From Hibiscus mutabilis (lineage: Eukaryota; Streptophyta; Magnoliopsida; Malvales; Malvaceae): a stretch of 64,000 bases of DNA. The stretch is taken from positions 49,704,864 through 49,768,863 of the forward strand of contig CM033721.1 of the NCBI GenBank assembly GCA_019671005.1, written 5' to 3'. This document shows positions 1 to 11,982 of this stretch, piece after piece. Below the pieces are notes generated by a model. That model was not told the origin of the DNA. It saw nothing but the letters and a program-made list of their open reading frames with translations, and made no database searches. The translations under genes were made by a program, and so were the position numbers. Each line of letters opens with the position of its first letter. The first letter of the stretch is position 1.

Positions 1-63
1 TATTTTGTTTATGTTTGATTACTAATAAATATTGGTTTTATAACTTTTTTTACAGGTGATAGC

Positions 64-1462
64 ATGAACAACATCAACAGTTACAATGATGATGAAAGGG
101 AATTTAATGAGATTTTACAACATGTGCAGAGTTTTAATAGGTTGTTAACTTTTGCAACTTCTTCCATGCAATTATATTATGGAAAATATCTTTTTAGGCA
201 ACCATGCATGGATTCAAAACAATCAGGTGAAGTTTGGGTTCGAGAGATTCTTGATGGTCATGCATCACGTTGCATGATTAATTTTAGAATGTCAAGAACT
301 GTGTTCATAAGTCTATTGAGAGTTCTGGAAACACGATATAATTTGCAAAGTTCAAGAAACATTTCTACTCTTGAAATGTTGGGTATCTTTCTGTATATGT
401 TGGGCCTCGGCGCATCAAATTCTCAAACTCAAGAGAGATTTCAAAGGTCTGGAGCGACAATCAGTCGATACTTTACGATTATGCTCGAAAAAGTTTTACA
501 ACTGGCTATTGATATAATCGCACCGAATGATTGTTATTTTAGCTCAATACAAGAATAAATACGTAATGATTCTAGATATATGCTACACTTTAAGGTAAAA
601 TCTTATACTATAATATTATGTTTATGAGATATTTCTTCACTTTAAATAGGTATTATACTAATATGATCATTTATTTAGGATTGCATAGGTGCAATTGATG
701 GTATACATATTTCTGCTATTCTTCCACCAAATGAACAAATTCCTTACATAGAAAGAAAAGGTGTCCCGACTCAGAATATTATGGCGGTATGCGATTTTAA
801 TATGTGCTTCACATTTGTAGTGGCTGGATGGGAAGGTACAACGTACGATACCAGAATATTTCTTGATGCAATTCGAGATCCAAAATTAAAGTTTCCACAT
901 CCACCAAATGGTAAATTTCTTTTTATCTATTTATTTTATTATATAAAGTTTTAATTATTTAATTATTGTTTCTTATATTATAATTTATAGGAAAATATTA
1001 TCTCGTTGATTCTGGATATCCTCAAATGAAAGGTTTTCTCGGGCCATATAGAGGACAACAATATCATTTACCCGACTTTCGTAGAGGTAGGTGTATATCT
1101 GGTAAATAAGAGATACTCAATCATTCGCATTCATCATTACGTAGTGTCATTGAGCGAACTTTTGGTGTACTGAAAAAAAAATTGCCATTTTAAGGGATAT
1201 GCCAAGTTATAGTTTCAAAAAGCAAAGGATGATTGTTGTATGTGCAATGGCGATGTACAATTTTATTCGAAAATATGCAGGTCTAGATGATGCAGATTTT
1301 ATGGAGTTCGAAAGAAATGATAAAACATATGAAAATATTATTGACCCAGAAGATATGGAAGATGAAGACAGTGATGATAATGATGAACTAAGGACTTCAT
1401 CTGGTTATAAGATGGAATTAGTGAGAGATGGCATAGCTTGTAGTTTAATGAATTCATTTTAA
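64..1462 (+). pseudogene. PIF/Harbinger-type transposase (ALP1-like), broken
   Basis: Reading pieces together give a Harbinger-type DDE nuclease. The first exon (64-594) encodes the N-terminal helical region ending in an ISRYF-like motif. An in-frame TAA at 556-558 interrupts it just before IRNDSRYM. Plausible GT-AG introns lie at 595-678 and 911-990. The second exon (679-910) carries CIGAIDGIHI with the first catalytic Asp and the AGWEGTTYD block. The third (from 991) carries LVDSGYP (second Asp) and IERTFGVLK (catalytic Glu). A stop and a frameshift near the A-run at 1172-1180 separate this from the C-terminal piece 1199-1462 (PSYSFKKQR...YNFIRKY). All three catalytic acidic residues are visible, but the gene is not translatable. 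Proteins of this family either move Harbinger elements or, in plants, include domesticated ALP1-like chromatin factors. No terminal inverted repeats were found, so this looks like an immobile remnant. Confidence 0.85.
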
Positions 1463-3130
1463 ATAGCAAGCAGTAATGTACTTTTTATATTGATAATTGG
1501 TGCTACAACTTGTAGATGAAATCACTTTAAAAGTATCAATGTATTTTTGTAATATTTATATTCGGTGTCATGGCTTGTAGTTTAATAAAAATACTTTAAA
1601 TTACAAGCACCAATGTATTTTTTGTAATATTTATATATAACATGGATTAGTTTCGTTTATATATGTTGTTTTCATGCTTCACTAAACTTTCTGCATGTAA
1701 CTCGAATAATATACACAATAATCTGGACATTTTTGTAAGTTGCCGATCTAAATATTTTCTAACCACACGAATAATGTACAAGCACCAATTTATTATAATT
1801 TATAAATTTATAGTTCTTTACGAAGATATAATTATATAATTAATAATTATTTTTTCATTTAAAATGATATATATTTATTCATGTAAAATTTTTTAAATAA
1901 AATATTTCAAATTTATTATATTTTCATAGAACACGTACAATTGTTAAAAATTGTATTTATTAATAAAAATATTTTTATATTTTTATAATAATTTAAGCTC
2001 ATATATTTTATATATTATAAATTAGAGAATTTGAATATCATTTGTATATATACATTCACATATATATAATTTATAATATCATGTCCAAAATGATCATTTA
2101 TCTTCTTAAAAGTACTTTTTACAGCAATGCCAAACACTAAAATTTTACAACCAACTTTTTAAAATCCCTTTTCAAAATCCTTTTCTAACAGCACTTTTAA
2201 AAATCACTTTTCAAAAGCAATGCTAAATTAGCCTTAAGAAAATCATTGTTTGGTTGCAAAGAAAATGAAGGACAGTAAATTCATATGTTTATTCATATAA
2301 TTTTAAGTTCATGTTTTAGTCTCATTAAGAATTTATTTAATTAACTTTTATCGGTGTAAATAAATATTGATAATTTAATTTTTTTAATAGAAGTATTGAT
2401 AATTCGTTGAAATCAAATATTGTACAAGCAAACAATTTTCGAGACGTACATTATCAATGCATATTTACACCGGTAAAAGTTAGTTAAATAATCCTTTTAT
2501 TCTTCAACGATATTTCATCTTCGACGAGTTTAAGTTTCGCTTTTTTATTTTTTTTCTTTATTTCTCTGAAATGATTGTTCGGTTGTCAAGAAAATGAAAA
2601 ATGAATCAAATAAAATCTTTCTTGGGTTCAGGTTGTTAAGAAAATCAATGTTTAGTTGCCAAGAAAATGAGTAAAAATAAAATTGAAGTAAAATATATTA
2701 AAATATTTTTTTAGGAAAGTGAAGAAAGCGAAGATAAATAGATTTTTTCTCTTTTTTATGCCCTATGTATGCAAAACATTAAAATATTAAAATTTAAGTC
2801 TAAACTTTAAATTATAAATCTTAAAAATTAGACATTAACCTTAAAATTAATCCTAAACCTTAAACATATCTTTTGTAATGTTAGAGCATAAATAAAAGCA
2901 CAAAAAAAATGATTTATGTTCGAAAGTGAACGCATCATTTGAATGAAGGAAAGTAAATACTACACGTCGAGATATAATTGGTTAAAATATTTTTTAATGA
3001 AAGAAATAATTTGATTTAAAAAATAGAACATAATAAAACGTTAAAAATCAACTTTGACAAACAAACTTGAAAACAGTTAAACAAAGAATAAAATAAAATT
3101 TTGACAATTATAATTTGAATAAACTTTTTC
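1463..3130. other. AT-rich intergenic stretch without a gene
   Basis: No credible coding sequence. The stretch is AT-rich. A motif close to TTGGTTGYCAAGAAAATGA recurs at about 2249, 2572 and 2646, suggesting old duplication. A small inverted-repeat element lies at 2331-2492. Confidence 0.6.
2331..2492. mobile_element. Small MITE-like inverted repeat
   Basis: The left arm (2331-2374) and right arm (2450-2492) are near-complementary over about 43 bp. The matching core is AACTTTTATCGGTGTAAATA on the left, against the complement of TTTACACCGGTAAAAGTT on the right. The total is about 160 bp with no coding capacity. This fits a short non-autonomous DNA transposon. I could not define a target-site duplication, so the superfamily is left open. 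Confidence 0.6.
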
Positions 3131-3939
3131 TTATAACCATAAAAGGATGATAAGACCGAAAGGCACGGTAAAAAGTTTAAAAACCAGCGCAAAGTTCTCT
3201 GTATCAGTTTTAAATTTCAGAAAAAATTTATCACTTCTTTTCATTTTGCGATTTCTTTTCTTTAACCTAAAGGGCGGACAGTTTACATCATCTTTCTCTA
3301 AATTTTTTTGTTTTTGCCTTTTGCTTTTGTGCAGGTAATTATATTCTTCTCTTCTGTTTGGATAACTAGAAATATAGGAGGAAATAAAAGAAAATAGTAA
3401 AAAGAATATTTCAAGATTCTTGTTCTATCATATGCAACGTATATTGTTTGTTTTGGTCCGGTTTTTCTTTAGAATATTGTTAATTTAATAAGAATTGTAG
3501 GTATCTGTTCTTTTAAAAAAAAAATCGTATATGATTATCTAGATTTTGATGATTGGATTTAAGATGATTTTCGATTTCTCTTATATTTGGTTCATGAAAA
3601 AAATAGAGAGAAAAATAAAAAAAGATTAATAAACTAAGATTCATGTTTATCATGTTTTACATGTATTGTTAGAACTTAGAAGATGTGATTTTCATTTGGC
3701 ATTATGTTTACTTTTTATTAAGTAGGAACTTGCATGTATATGTTATTTAGTTTAATTGTTTTTTTATTTTTATTCTTGATTGTATTTTAGATAATTTATG
3801 CTTCTTTAGCTTTTAATTATTGGATCTAGGATGCTTAATGGTTTCTGTTTTCATTTATTTCTTAGAGTATTTTTTATTAATAAAAAAGAGAGAAAAGATA
3901 GAATGTATGAATATAAGGTGGGATTCAGTATAATACTCG
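3131..3939 (+). pseudogene. Orphan copy of actin promoter, 5' UTR and leader intron
   Basis: This stretch aligns block by block with the region upstream of the intact actin gene (26451-27240). Shared blocks include CATAAAAGGAT, CACGGTAAAAAGTTTAAAAA, GTATCAGTTTTAAATTTCA, the 5' splice donor context (GCAG/GT at 3334/3335 versus 26649/26650), TTGGTCCGGTTTT, and AGGATGCTTAATGGTTT. By eye roughly 80 percent of aligned bases match. Because promoter-side sequence and an unspliced leader intron are both present, this is a DNA-level duplication, not a retrocopy. Homology stops at about 3935, directly before a minus-strand LTR begins at 3940. No actin coding sequence follows. The short open frame at 3147-3338 lies inside the UTR-like part and is not considered a gene. 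Confidence 0.85.
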
Positions 3940-4562
3940 TGTAAAACGGAATATTAACAATGATTAGTCTTGATAGCTTTGTTATCTAGCGAATCGCGCG
4001 GTCTTAGCCGATGGTCTTGAGACAAACGACTAAGTAGCTTGAAAATATTTTTCGAAAGATCAATCTCTTCTAAAGTACTTGAACGAAGAATTGTTCAAAG
4101 CGGAAGCAAACTATAAGATTGGCAACGAAGAACAACAAAAAGAACCTTTAAGAACACAAGAGAGAATTAGAGTAAATGGCATTTTACTCAGAAAATTGAA
4201 TGAATACAAATGAGGTGGGGAGGATCTATTTATAGCTAATTTCCCTTACATCCGACGGTTCTTACGGATTTACATCGATGGCCCTTACCTACCACAATCA
4301 AGCTATCTAAGAAAACTATCACTATTCAAATATACACATTCCTTAGATCATGGGATCTCTTCCATGAATTGTGGGATTGGACAGAATATTTCATGGCATC
4401 AAAGATGGAGCATTCTTCCCATAAAATGACTTGATAGGATCTTTTAGAATTTTTCACGTATCGGGCCAGTCTGGTGGTCTGTTTAAGCTCAAAGTCTTTC
4501 TTAGAACCTCTTGAGCAGGATGTTGCGCATGTGACTCGGACCTCAGCTCGCGGTTTGTGACA
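3940..4562 (-). mobile_element. Minus-strand gypsy-type LTR (623 bp) with adjacent polypurine tract
   Basis: On the minus strand this begins TGTCACAAACC and ends CCGTTTTACA, giving the TG...CA ends of an LTR. Directly upstream on that strand (plus 4563-4575) is a polypurine tract, GTGGGGGACAA. A TATA-like CTATAAATAG lies at about 4226-4237 on the minus strand, placing promoter and U5 as expected. The LTR abuts and truncates the orphan actin leader. Only the 3' end of the parent element remains. No TSD partner can be seen. Confidence 0.7.
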
Positions 4563-4741
4563 TTGTCCCCCACAAAAATCGGGATGCCCTCGCGTCTCAG
4601 AAATAAAGCTAGAAATAGTCTTGGGTACTCCTTAATACCTCGACTTTCCCCCAACTTGAAATCGAACTTGGTTGTCCCCCCATGAGGACCGCTCTCTAAA
4701 GTTCATAAGCAGTCACTAAATTATGGTAAATTGTTCATTTT
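4563..4741 (-). other. 3' internal remnant of the preceding gypsy, then flank of Tekay-1
   Basis: 4563-4690 contains the polypurine tract and G-rich internal sequence (on the minus strand) of the element whose LTR is at 3940-4562. About 4697-4741 is a short repeat arm (AAAGTTCATAAGCAGTCACT) that resembles the complement of sequence near 25500-25550. It is cut by the insertion of the Tekay-1 LTR at 4742. No gene. Confidence 0.45.
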
Positions 4742-7700
4742 TGTAACACCCTAACCGGGCTAGTAGAAACCCGGTTCGAGAGCGTTACTTAACAAGCAAG
4801 CAAAGAAAAGACAAGGCATGGTATTCGAACTATACTAGAACATAGACAAGGCAAGGACAATACATGCATTACACATTCAAACTTGATTCAAAAATCAAGC
4901 ATTGCATTCAGCATTCAACATCCAAGAAGAAACAATCATTCATACTTGTTTACTTAACTAACAAGAAAGCTCACACTTGACTCCTAACTCATCCTACATT
5001 CGAACTAAGCAAACAAGGAGGTAGCATGCATTCAATCAAGGCAAAAGCAATCTCAAATGTAACTTCAATTCAACTACCCAATCGAATAGGTCACCAAGTA
5101 TAATTCATTTCATGCTTACAATTACAAGTTACTACAATTTCAACATTAAATCCTATCCTATTCGACTATCTTGAGGTTCAAATATGCTTTCTTCATTTCA
5201 TTGTTCATTGATGTATATGTGTCATCTCTTACCTAAATTACTATCACAATTGATTGATCATTCAAATTTACATGTTCTAGAATGCATTCAAACCACATTC
5301 TAATCCTAAACATTTGGCCATTTACCTAAATGTACAACAAGGAATGTAACTAGTTTCATTCATGCTTAATTCAATCCCATGTATTTGGCAATCACATCTA
5401 CAAGCATACATATCACACACAACAAGCATTGTTACTTTCAAGTGACCCTATATGTCATGGCAATTTGATTAGGGTACAAGCAAGCATCTTGGCTCATCAT
5501 CCTACTTTTTATTTAAGCAAACCATATACAAGATCATAGCATTCTAAAGTCATCAATATAGCTAGATTGACATTAAGTCATTCCATCAACATATGCGCAA
5601 CAACATTTAACCAATATAAGTTAATTAAGTTCATTACAAACCTTAAACTATATACATAACATGGATAGGCTATCAAGAATTATATACAATCTATCAAAAT
5701 GCATGTTCAAGCTATTAGATACATCTAGTGCCACCATTCTAGGAGAATACAAAACAAGTATGGAATCATACTTTAACAAAGCTTGTGTAGGATGCTTCTT
5801 GCTCAAGGAATCAAGCTTCAAGATCAAGCAATGTTGAATCTTTTAACCTGTAGGTTGGGAAGAATGAAACAAGAGTGCTAAGTACAAAAATGTACTTAGT
5901 GAGGTAGTAACTAGTCTATCCATTTCGTTATTTCATATTTCATGTCTTTTAGATCAAGTGTAGACCTAGCTAAGGCTTCCAAGCATTAGAGTAGACTTAG
6001 CTAGTCTTTCAAGTATAAAGAGTGACCTTATCTAGTCTTTCAAACATCAAGAATATCATATCTAGGATAGCATGCATTCGGCCAATAAGATTAGGCATCA
6101 AGAGATCATAATTCATGAATCAAGCAACATACTTGCAAAACAAGAAACCAGTGAGTCATGCTTTCAAATCAAGCAACATACATTTCATGGCATACAAGAC
6201 AAGTATCATGTATAATTGAATCTTATTTCATTTGTTATTTCATTAAACAACCCCCTTGGTACTTAGTTTGTATAAGTAATTATCCATCCAACTATCGCCA
6301 CAATATGCAATTCAATCATTGTTGCAAAGACCACATTTCATTAAACAACCCGTAGGCATGCCTTTCTACCTAATCCAACTAGCTACCAAGGTTGTTCGAA
6401 TTACCATTTATTCAATTTATCAAGTTCAAGATCATGCTCATGTCAATCAAGATCATTTCATGTTAAGCCCTTAGGCTATTGAGCCTTAGCTCACAAGTCA
6501 AGTGGTTTCAAGATTCATTTCATCAAATGAGATAACATCATATCTCAAACAAGTCATTAGCATTCAACCATGTTGTATCATAGCACATACAAGCAACCAA
6601 GTTATCACTAATCATGCATAAGCATTTCGAATAGGCATGTACATAAGACTAGGATCATGTTTCATGTGTTTCTTTATTCATCCTTCCCTTATTAAGTCAA
6701 ATTCATGCTTAGATTCATTATCATAACAAGAATGTAACAAATACATTGGTTAGGAAATCTAACCCTAAAATTTCACTTTAAAAAGCAAGCTAAATTGTCT
6801 TGTATGGCTATCCCCTGTTCTTAGCCCTTGAATGATTTCCTTTTTCTTCCTCCAACAAGTTCAAAGCTGGTTCTAAAACATTATACAAGCAGATTATTAA
6901 AACAAGTCTTACATGACCATTCAAGCAAGGCAATATTGCTAGTACTTATCATACACAATTCGCAGCAAGATTATGCTCATATAAGTACAATCCAATCAAC
7001 ATTTCATTAAACAAAGCTAGGCAGAATTCATTTATCCCAAACTTAGCAGCCCAATAAAAATGTGCACAAAATAGTTTCCAACTAGACCCATTTTTATATG
7101 CAGTTCTATTTTCTTCCTAATCAGAAAGATTATATACCGTTGGAAATCTAACAAAATTTCCTTTAAAACTATAATAGGCTTGCATTTTAGTTCTTAGCCA
7201 ATTAATACAGTTTATTGTTCCAAGACAGATTTTACACCTTTATTTGATCTCTATTTCTATTTGGAGTTTCCAGTATAGGACCCATTTTTCAGTTCTGTTT
7301 TCTCCTAATGAAAGTATACATACAAAGGATAATGTCATTAAAATTTCATCCCTGAATTTGATCTCTACAATTTTTTTCTAAATTTTCAAATTGACTGCCC
7401 AGAACAGAGCAATTTTGGACAGCTTACTCTAGGTTGCAATTCTAGTTCTTTATTTCATTCTAGCATGGTCCTATCATGACAATTTCATTCATAAACATGT
7501 TCAAAAATACTTAGGCCATCATAATTCACCTAACAATGTTCTCAAAACAGGGCATAGTCATTTTGAACTAGTTTAATCCATTTGATCACAATTACACACC
7601 AATTCATCAACTAGGCAGTCCATTACCTTAACTAGGCAGTCATTTTTCCAGCAAGTTACCAATTCAATTAAGTCTCCATTTTACCTATCAACATGTTCAA

Positions 7701-8467
7701 AACAAAGTTTTAAGCTCATTTAGCATGCTTATACAATTTTTCAATCAAAACAGTCCCCTAATCTAAACTGTTTTGAACCATGTTCATGTTTCTCAATTTT
7801 CCAGCAATAACACTTGAGTTTCATTAGCCATTTGATCACTAGGAATCAATTTCCAGGTTCTAATTGTAGATAGCATGGTATTAACACATAAAGGAATCAT
7901 CTAATTCATCAATACAACCAAGAACATCATCAAACAATCATTCAATCAAGCTATAACATGTTCATCACATTTTCCAGCATCTATCCAATTCAATTCACAT
8001 TTCCATTTCAATTCAAACAATTCAAGTATGAAATTTACAAGAGAAACAAGTAATTACCTTAATCACTAAGCTATCTAAGCTTAATTAGAAGCTAAATCAA
8101 AGTTGTAGGACATGGATTCAAGCTTTCTCCCTCAAGCTTTCTTTCTCTCTTTTTGTCTAGAGAATTTCGGCACTTTTGGTATAATGGAGAAGATGACAAC
8201 ATCTAATCCATGTTATTGGATTTGTGCAAAGTATAAAATGTCCCTTAATTAATCCTTAATATTAACTTAATCAAGGGCATTTAAGAGATGTAGAAATTTT
8301 AGCATGCATTCCTTTAGCTTGTTAGAATTTATAAGTTGGTCACTTGTTCTTTTATTCATTCAATTAGACCATTGTCTAATCAATTTAGCTTAATTTCTAG
8401 ATTCAATTAAGCTATCAACTTAAGAATTTGATTTCAATACTTCTAGGCTAGGATTTAGGGTGTTACA
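4742..8467 (-). mobile_element. 3' LTR of Tekay-1 (minus-strand chromovirus)
   Basis: The 3726-bp LTR starts TGTAACACCC and ends GGGTGTTACA on both strands. It matches the truncated LTR beginning at 11983 over long stretches (for example 4792-5070 versus 12032-12290). On the minus strand it is preceded by a G-rich polypurine tract (plus 8468-8480), so this is the 3' LTR of a minus-strand element. Compared with its partner it lacks most of a repeat block around 6280-6350 that the partner keeps at 13556-13725. LTRs of this length are typical of Tekay/Del elements. Confidence 0.9.
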
Positions 8468-8486
8468 ATTCCCCCCCTCAAAATAA
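8468..8486 (-). promoter_or_regulatory. Polypurine tract of Tekay-1
   Basis: On the minus strand the sequence reads TTTTGAGGGGGGGAAT immediately before the LTR start. This is the expected plus-strand primer site of a gypsy element. Confidence 0.8.
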
Positions 8487-11400
8487 ATTTGTCCTCGAAT
8501 TTACCTGAATCAAATAGATGGGGATATTGCTTTTTCATGATTTATTCATATTCCCAAGTAGCTTCTTCTATCTTGTGGTTTCTCCACAAAACTTTAACAA
8601 GAGGAACAATCTTGTTCCTGAGCTTTCTTACTTCCCGATCAAGAATCTGAACATGCTTTTCTTGATAGGACAAGTCAGGATTCAATTCAACTTCTTCCTG
8701 TTCAAGAATATGGGATGTATCTGATCTGTATCTTCTGAGTATAGATACATGGAATACATTGTGGATTCTATCGAATTCTTCAGGGAGAGCTAATCGATAG
8801 GCCACCGGTCCAATTCTTTCTGTGATTTCAAATAGACCAATGAACCGGGGACTGAGTTTCCCTTTTCTTCCAAATCGAAGGACTTTATTCCAAGGTGAGA
8901 CCTTTAGGAAGACTTTGTCTCCAATAGCATACTAGATGTCTCTCATTTTCAAGTCAGCATATGTTTTCTGTCTATTAAAAGCTGCCTTCAATTGATCATG
9001 GATGATCTTCACTTGTTCTTCGGTTTCCCGAAGCAATTGAGGCCCTAGCACTTTATTTTCCCCCAATTCAGATCAGCATAAGGGAGTTCTACACTTCCTC
9101 CCGTATAGAGATTCGAATGGTGCTATCTGAATAGATGCTTGGTAGCTATTGTTGTAGGCAAACTCTACAAGGTGTAGAGATTTCTCCCAATTCTTCCCGA
9201 ACTCTATAACACAGGCACGAAGCATATCTTCTAGTACTTGAATAATCATTTTAGATTGTCCATCAGACTGAGGATGGAAAGCTGTACTTAGGTTTACTTT
9301 GGTTCCAAGAGCTTTCTGTAGAGACTTCCAAAATCGCGAAGCAAATTTGGGGTCTCTATCGGAGATGATAGCTATAGGTACACCATGTAATCAAATCACT
9401 TCACGGATGTACAACTCGACTAAGGTTTCCAAGCTCATGTTCATTACAACATGGATGAAATGAGTAGACTTTGTGAATCTATCAACAATCACCCATACAA
9501 CATCGTTCTTTCTTGGAGTTGAAGGAAGACCAGTAACAAAATCCATTGTAATACGATCCCATTTCCATTAAGGGAATTCGATTGGCTGAAGTAATCCAGT
9601 AGGGACTCTATGTTCAGCTTTAACTCTTTGACAAGTCAGGCACTTTGATATGAAGTCTGTGATAGCCGATTTCATACTCAGCCACCAGTATAGTGGCTTT
9701 AGATCCTTGTACATCTTGACAGATCCCCAAGTGAATCGAGAATGAGCTTTGGTGAGCTAACATTTATTGTCTTAGTTCCTCATTGTTAGGAACACACACT
9801 CTATCCTTGAAATAGAAGAGTCCATTTGACTTAAGGGAGACGTCAGAATTTGACTCAGAGTCTAGCTTGGACACGATCTTCTGAAGATCCAGATCAGTTT
9901 GCTGGAATTCTTTAATTCTCGAGATCAAGCTAGATTGAACTTGAAGTTCAGACAAGAATTTTCGTCCTTTGGATAAATGGAAATGAGCATTGATAGCCGG
10001 AGTAGCTACAAAGAATATATAGAATCATTAAGGAAAAATTTCGAGTGGTTACTTGCAAAACAAGTAAGTGTTTGAATGGTTACTTGTGATTCAAGCAAGT
10101 TCAAATTCGATTGAGAATATACTAGAATTTAGGTTTAGGAGTTTACCCGAGTATGGTCTGTGACTAAGGGCGTCAGCAACTACGTTTGTTTTCCCCGGAT
10201 GGTAGTCGATAACCAAATCGTAGTCTTTAAGAAATTCAGGCCATCTTCTTTGTCTCAGATTCAAATATTTCTGAGTCAGGAGATATTTGAGACTCTTGTG
10301 GTCTGTGAACAGGTTACATTTCTCCTCGTACAAGTAATGTCTCCATATTTTGAGATCAAACACGATAGTTGCTAGTTCCAGATCGTGTGTTGGATAATTA
10401 GACTCGTGTGGCTTCAGCTGCCTTGAAGCGTAAGCAACTACTTTCCTATCTTGCATCAGGACACAACCCAATCCTAAATGAGGAGCATCACTGTAAACAG
10501 TGAATTCTTTGCCCAATTCTGGTTGGATGAGTACTGGGGCATGAGTTAGGGCTTGCTTAAGTTGATCGAAGCTTCGTTGTTGGCTTTCCGACCAAACAAA
10601 AGGTGTATCCTTTCGGGTTAACTTTATCAATCTTGTAGTAATGGAGGAAAAGCCTTTTACAAATCATCGATAATACCCGGCTAAACCGAGAAAACTTCTA
10701 ATTTCACTAACATTCCTCAGAGGTCTCCAATCCATGATGGATTGAATTTTCTTTGGGTTTACTTTAATCCCTTCTGTCGAGATGACATGGCCAATGAACG
10801 AGATTTCTGATAGCCAAAATTCACATATAAAGAATTTCAAGAACAATTGACGCTCGCAAAGAGTTTGCAATACAATTCTGAGACGTCCGGAGTGTTCTTC
10901 CTTGTTTCGAGAGTAAACTAGTATGTCATCAATGAAGACAACCACGAACTAGTCGAGATAGGGCTTGAACACTCGATTCATGAGATCTATGAAAGCAGCC
11001 AGAGCATTTGTTAGCCCGAATGGCATTACGAGAAATTCATAGTGGCCATATCGAGTACGAAAGGCTGTCTTGGGCACATCTTCTTCTTTTACCCTCATTT
11101 GATAGTATCCCGATAGAAGATCGATCTTTGAAAATACCAAAGTATCCTTGAGTTGATCGAAGAGATCTTCTATCCTTGGGAGAGGATATCGATTCTTAAT
11201 CGTAAGCTTGTTTAATTGTCTGTAATCAATACAGAGTCTCATAGTCTCATCTTTCTTCTTCACGAACAAGACTGGAGCACTGGTTAGCCTGAAGGGCATA
11301 ACTAGGAACTCGTAGTGACCATAACGAGTTCTGAAAGCCATTTTAGCTGTCAATAATCGATGCATAGCCTTATCAACACGTCTTTCTTCTTAAAGAACAA

Positions 11401-11560
11401 TACAGGTGCTCCTTGGGGTGCAGAGCTAGGCATAATGCAAATTCATCTTGCATAATCATCTTAGCAAAGATTGAAGTTGGTTTCTTGTCTATTATGAGCA
11501 TGGATTCTTTCCTTAAACCCCGAAGATACAGTCTCCAATTTTGGCAATCTACCTAGGTCT
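8485..11560 (-). pseudogene. Broken pol of Tekay-1: protease end, RT, RNase H, integrase, chromodomain
   Basis: Read on the minus strand, in order: a protease tail near 11530-11600; RT at 10664-11365 with LCIDYRQLNK, FSKIDLLSGYYQ, the YGHYEFLVMPFGLT block and FIDDILVYS; RNase H at 10091-10630 (VYSDAP, FTDHKSLKYL, DYHPGKTNVVADALS); integrase fragments over about 8830-9760; and a C-terminal chromodomain at 8500-8805 (REVRKLRNKIVPLVKVLWRN...EEATWEYE). Stops and frameshifts break every join. The RT N-terminal part carries an out-of-place second copy of the YGHYEFLVMPF segment (11270-11345). Gag is absent: only about 0.4 kb lies between the protease tail and the primer site. The chromodomain and the LTR style place the element with Tekay/Del chromoviruses. 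Confidence 0.9.
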
Positions 11561-11962
11561 CGTGTTTACTTAACCAATCTAGTCCTAACACTAGATCGAA
11601 CTCACAATTTAGCAATATATATATATATCAATAGGAAAGGGTATGTTTCTAATGACTATATAACATTCCTTGCAAAGGAAGTTAATGGATGTAATTCCAC
11701 CTATTGGGTTCGAAACTACAAAACTTTACTTTACAATTTCAAGTTTCATCTCGAAAGATTATCTCCTACATTCGAGGAGCCTTCGAAACTTTCATTATCC
11801 CGATCGAGTATTGTTTCAGACATTTTATGTTCAAATAGAACTGTTAGGGGTTCGGTTTAATAAGCATGACACAGTTATTTAATTCAAGTCTCTTAGGTGG
11901 CACAAAAGATCCTATATGATGCATGATAGCCCAGTTTAGTCCAAGAATTGACTAAACCTAAA

Positions 11963-11975
11963 GCTTTGATTACCA
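11963..11975 (-). promoter_or_regulatory. Primer binding site of Tekay-1
   Basis: On the minus strand TGGTAATCAAAGC lies 7 bp inside the LTR. It is a mutated form of TGGTATCAGAGC, the site complementary to initiator Met-tRNA used by many plant LTR elements. Following bases (TTTAGGTTTAGTC) match those after the primer sites of Tekay-2 and Tekay-3. Confidence 0.7.
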
Positions 11976-11982
11976 ATTTATA

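Noticed and set aside
3147..3338. 63-codon frame in the orphan actin leader
   Set aside because: Not conserved in the matching actin 5' UTR at 26465-26650, where the frame is broken.
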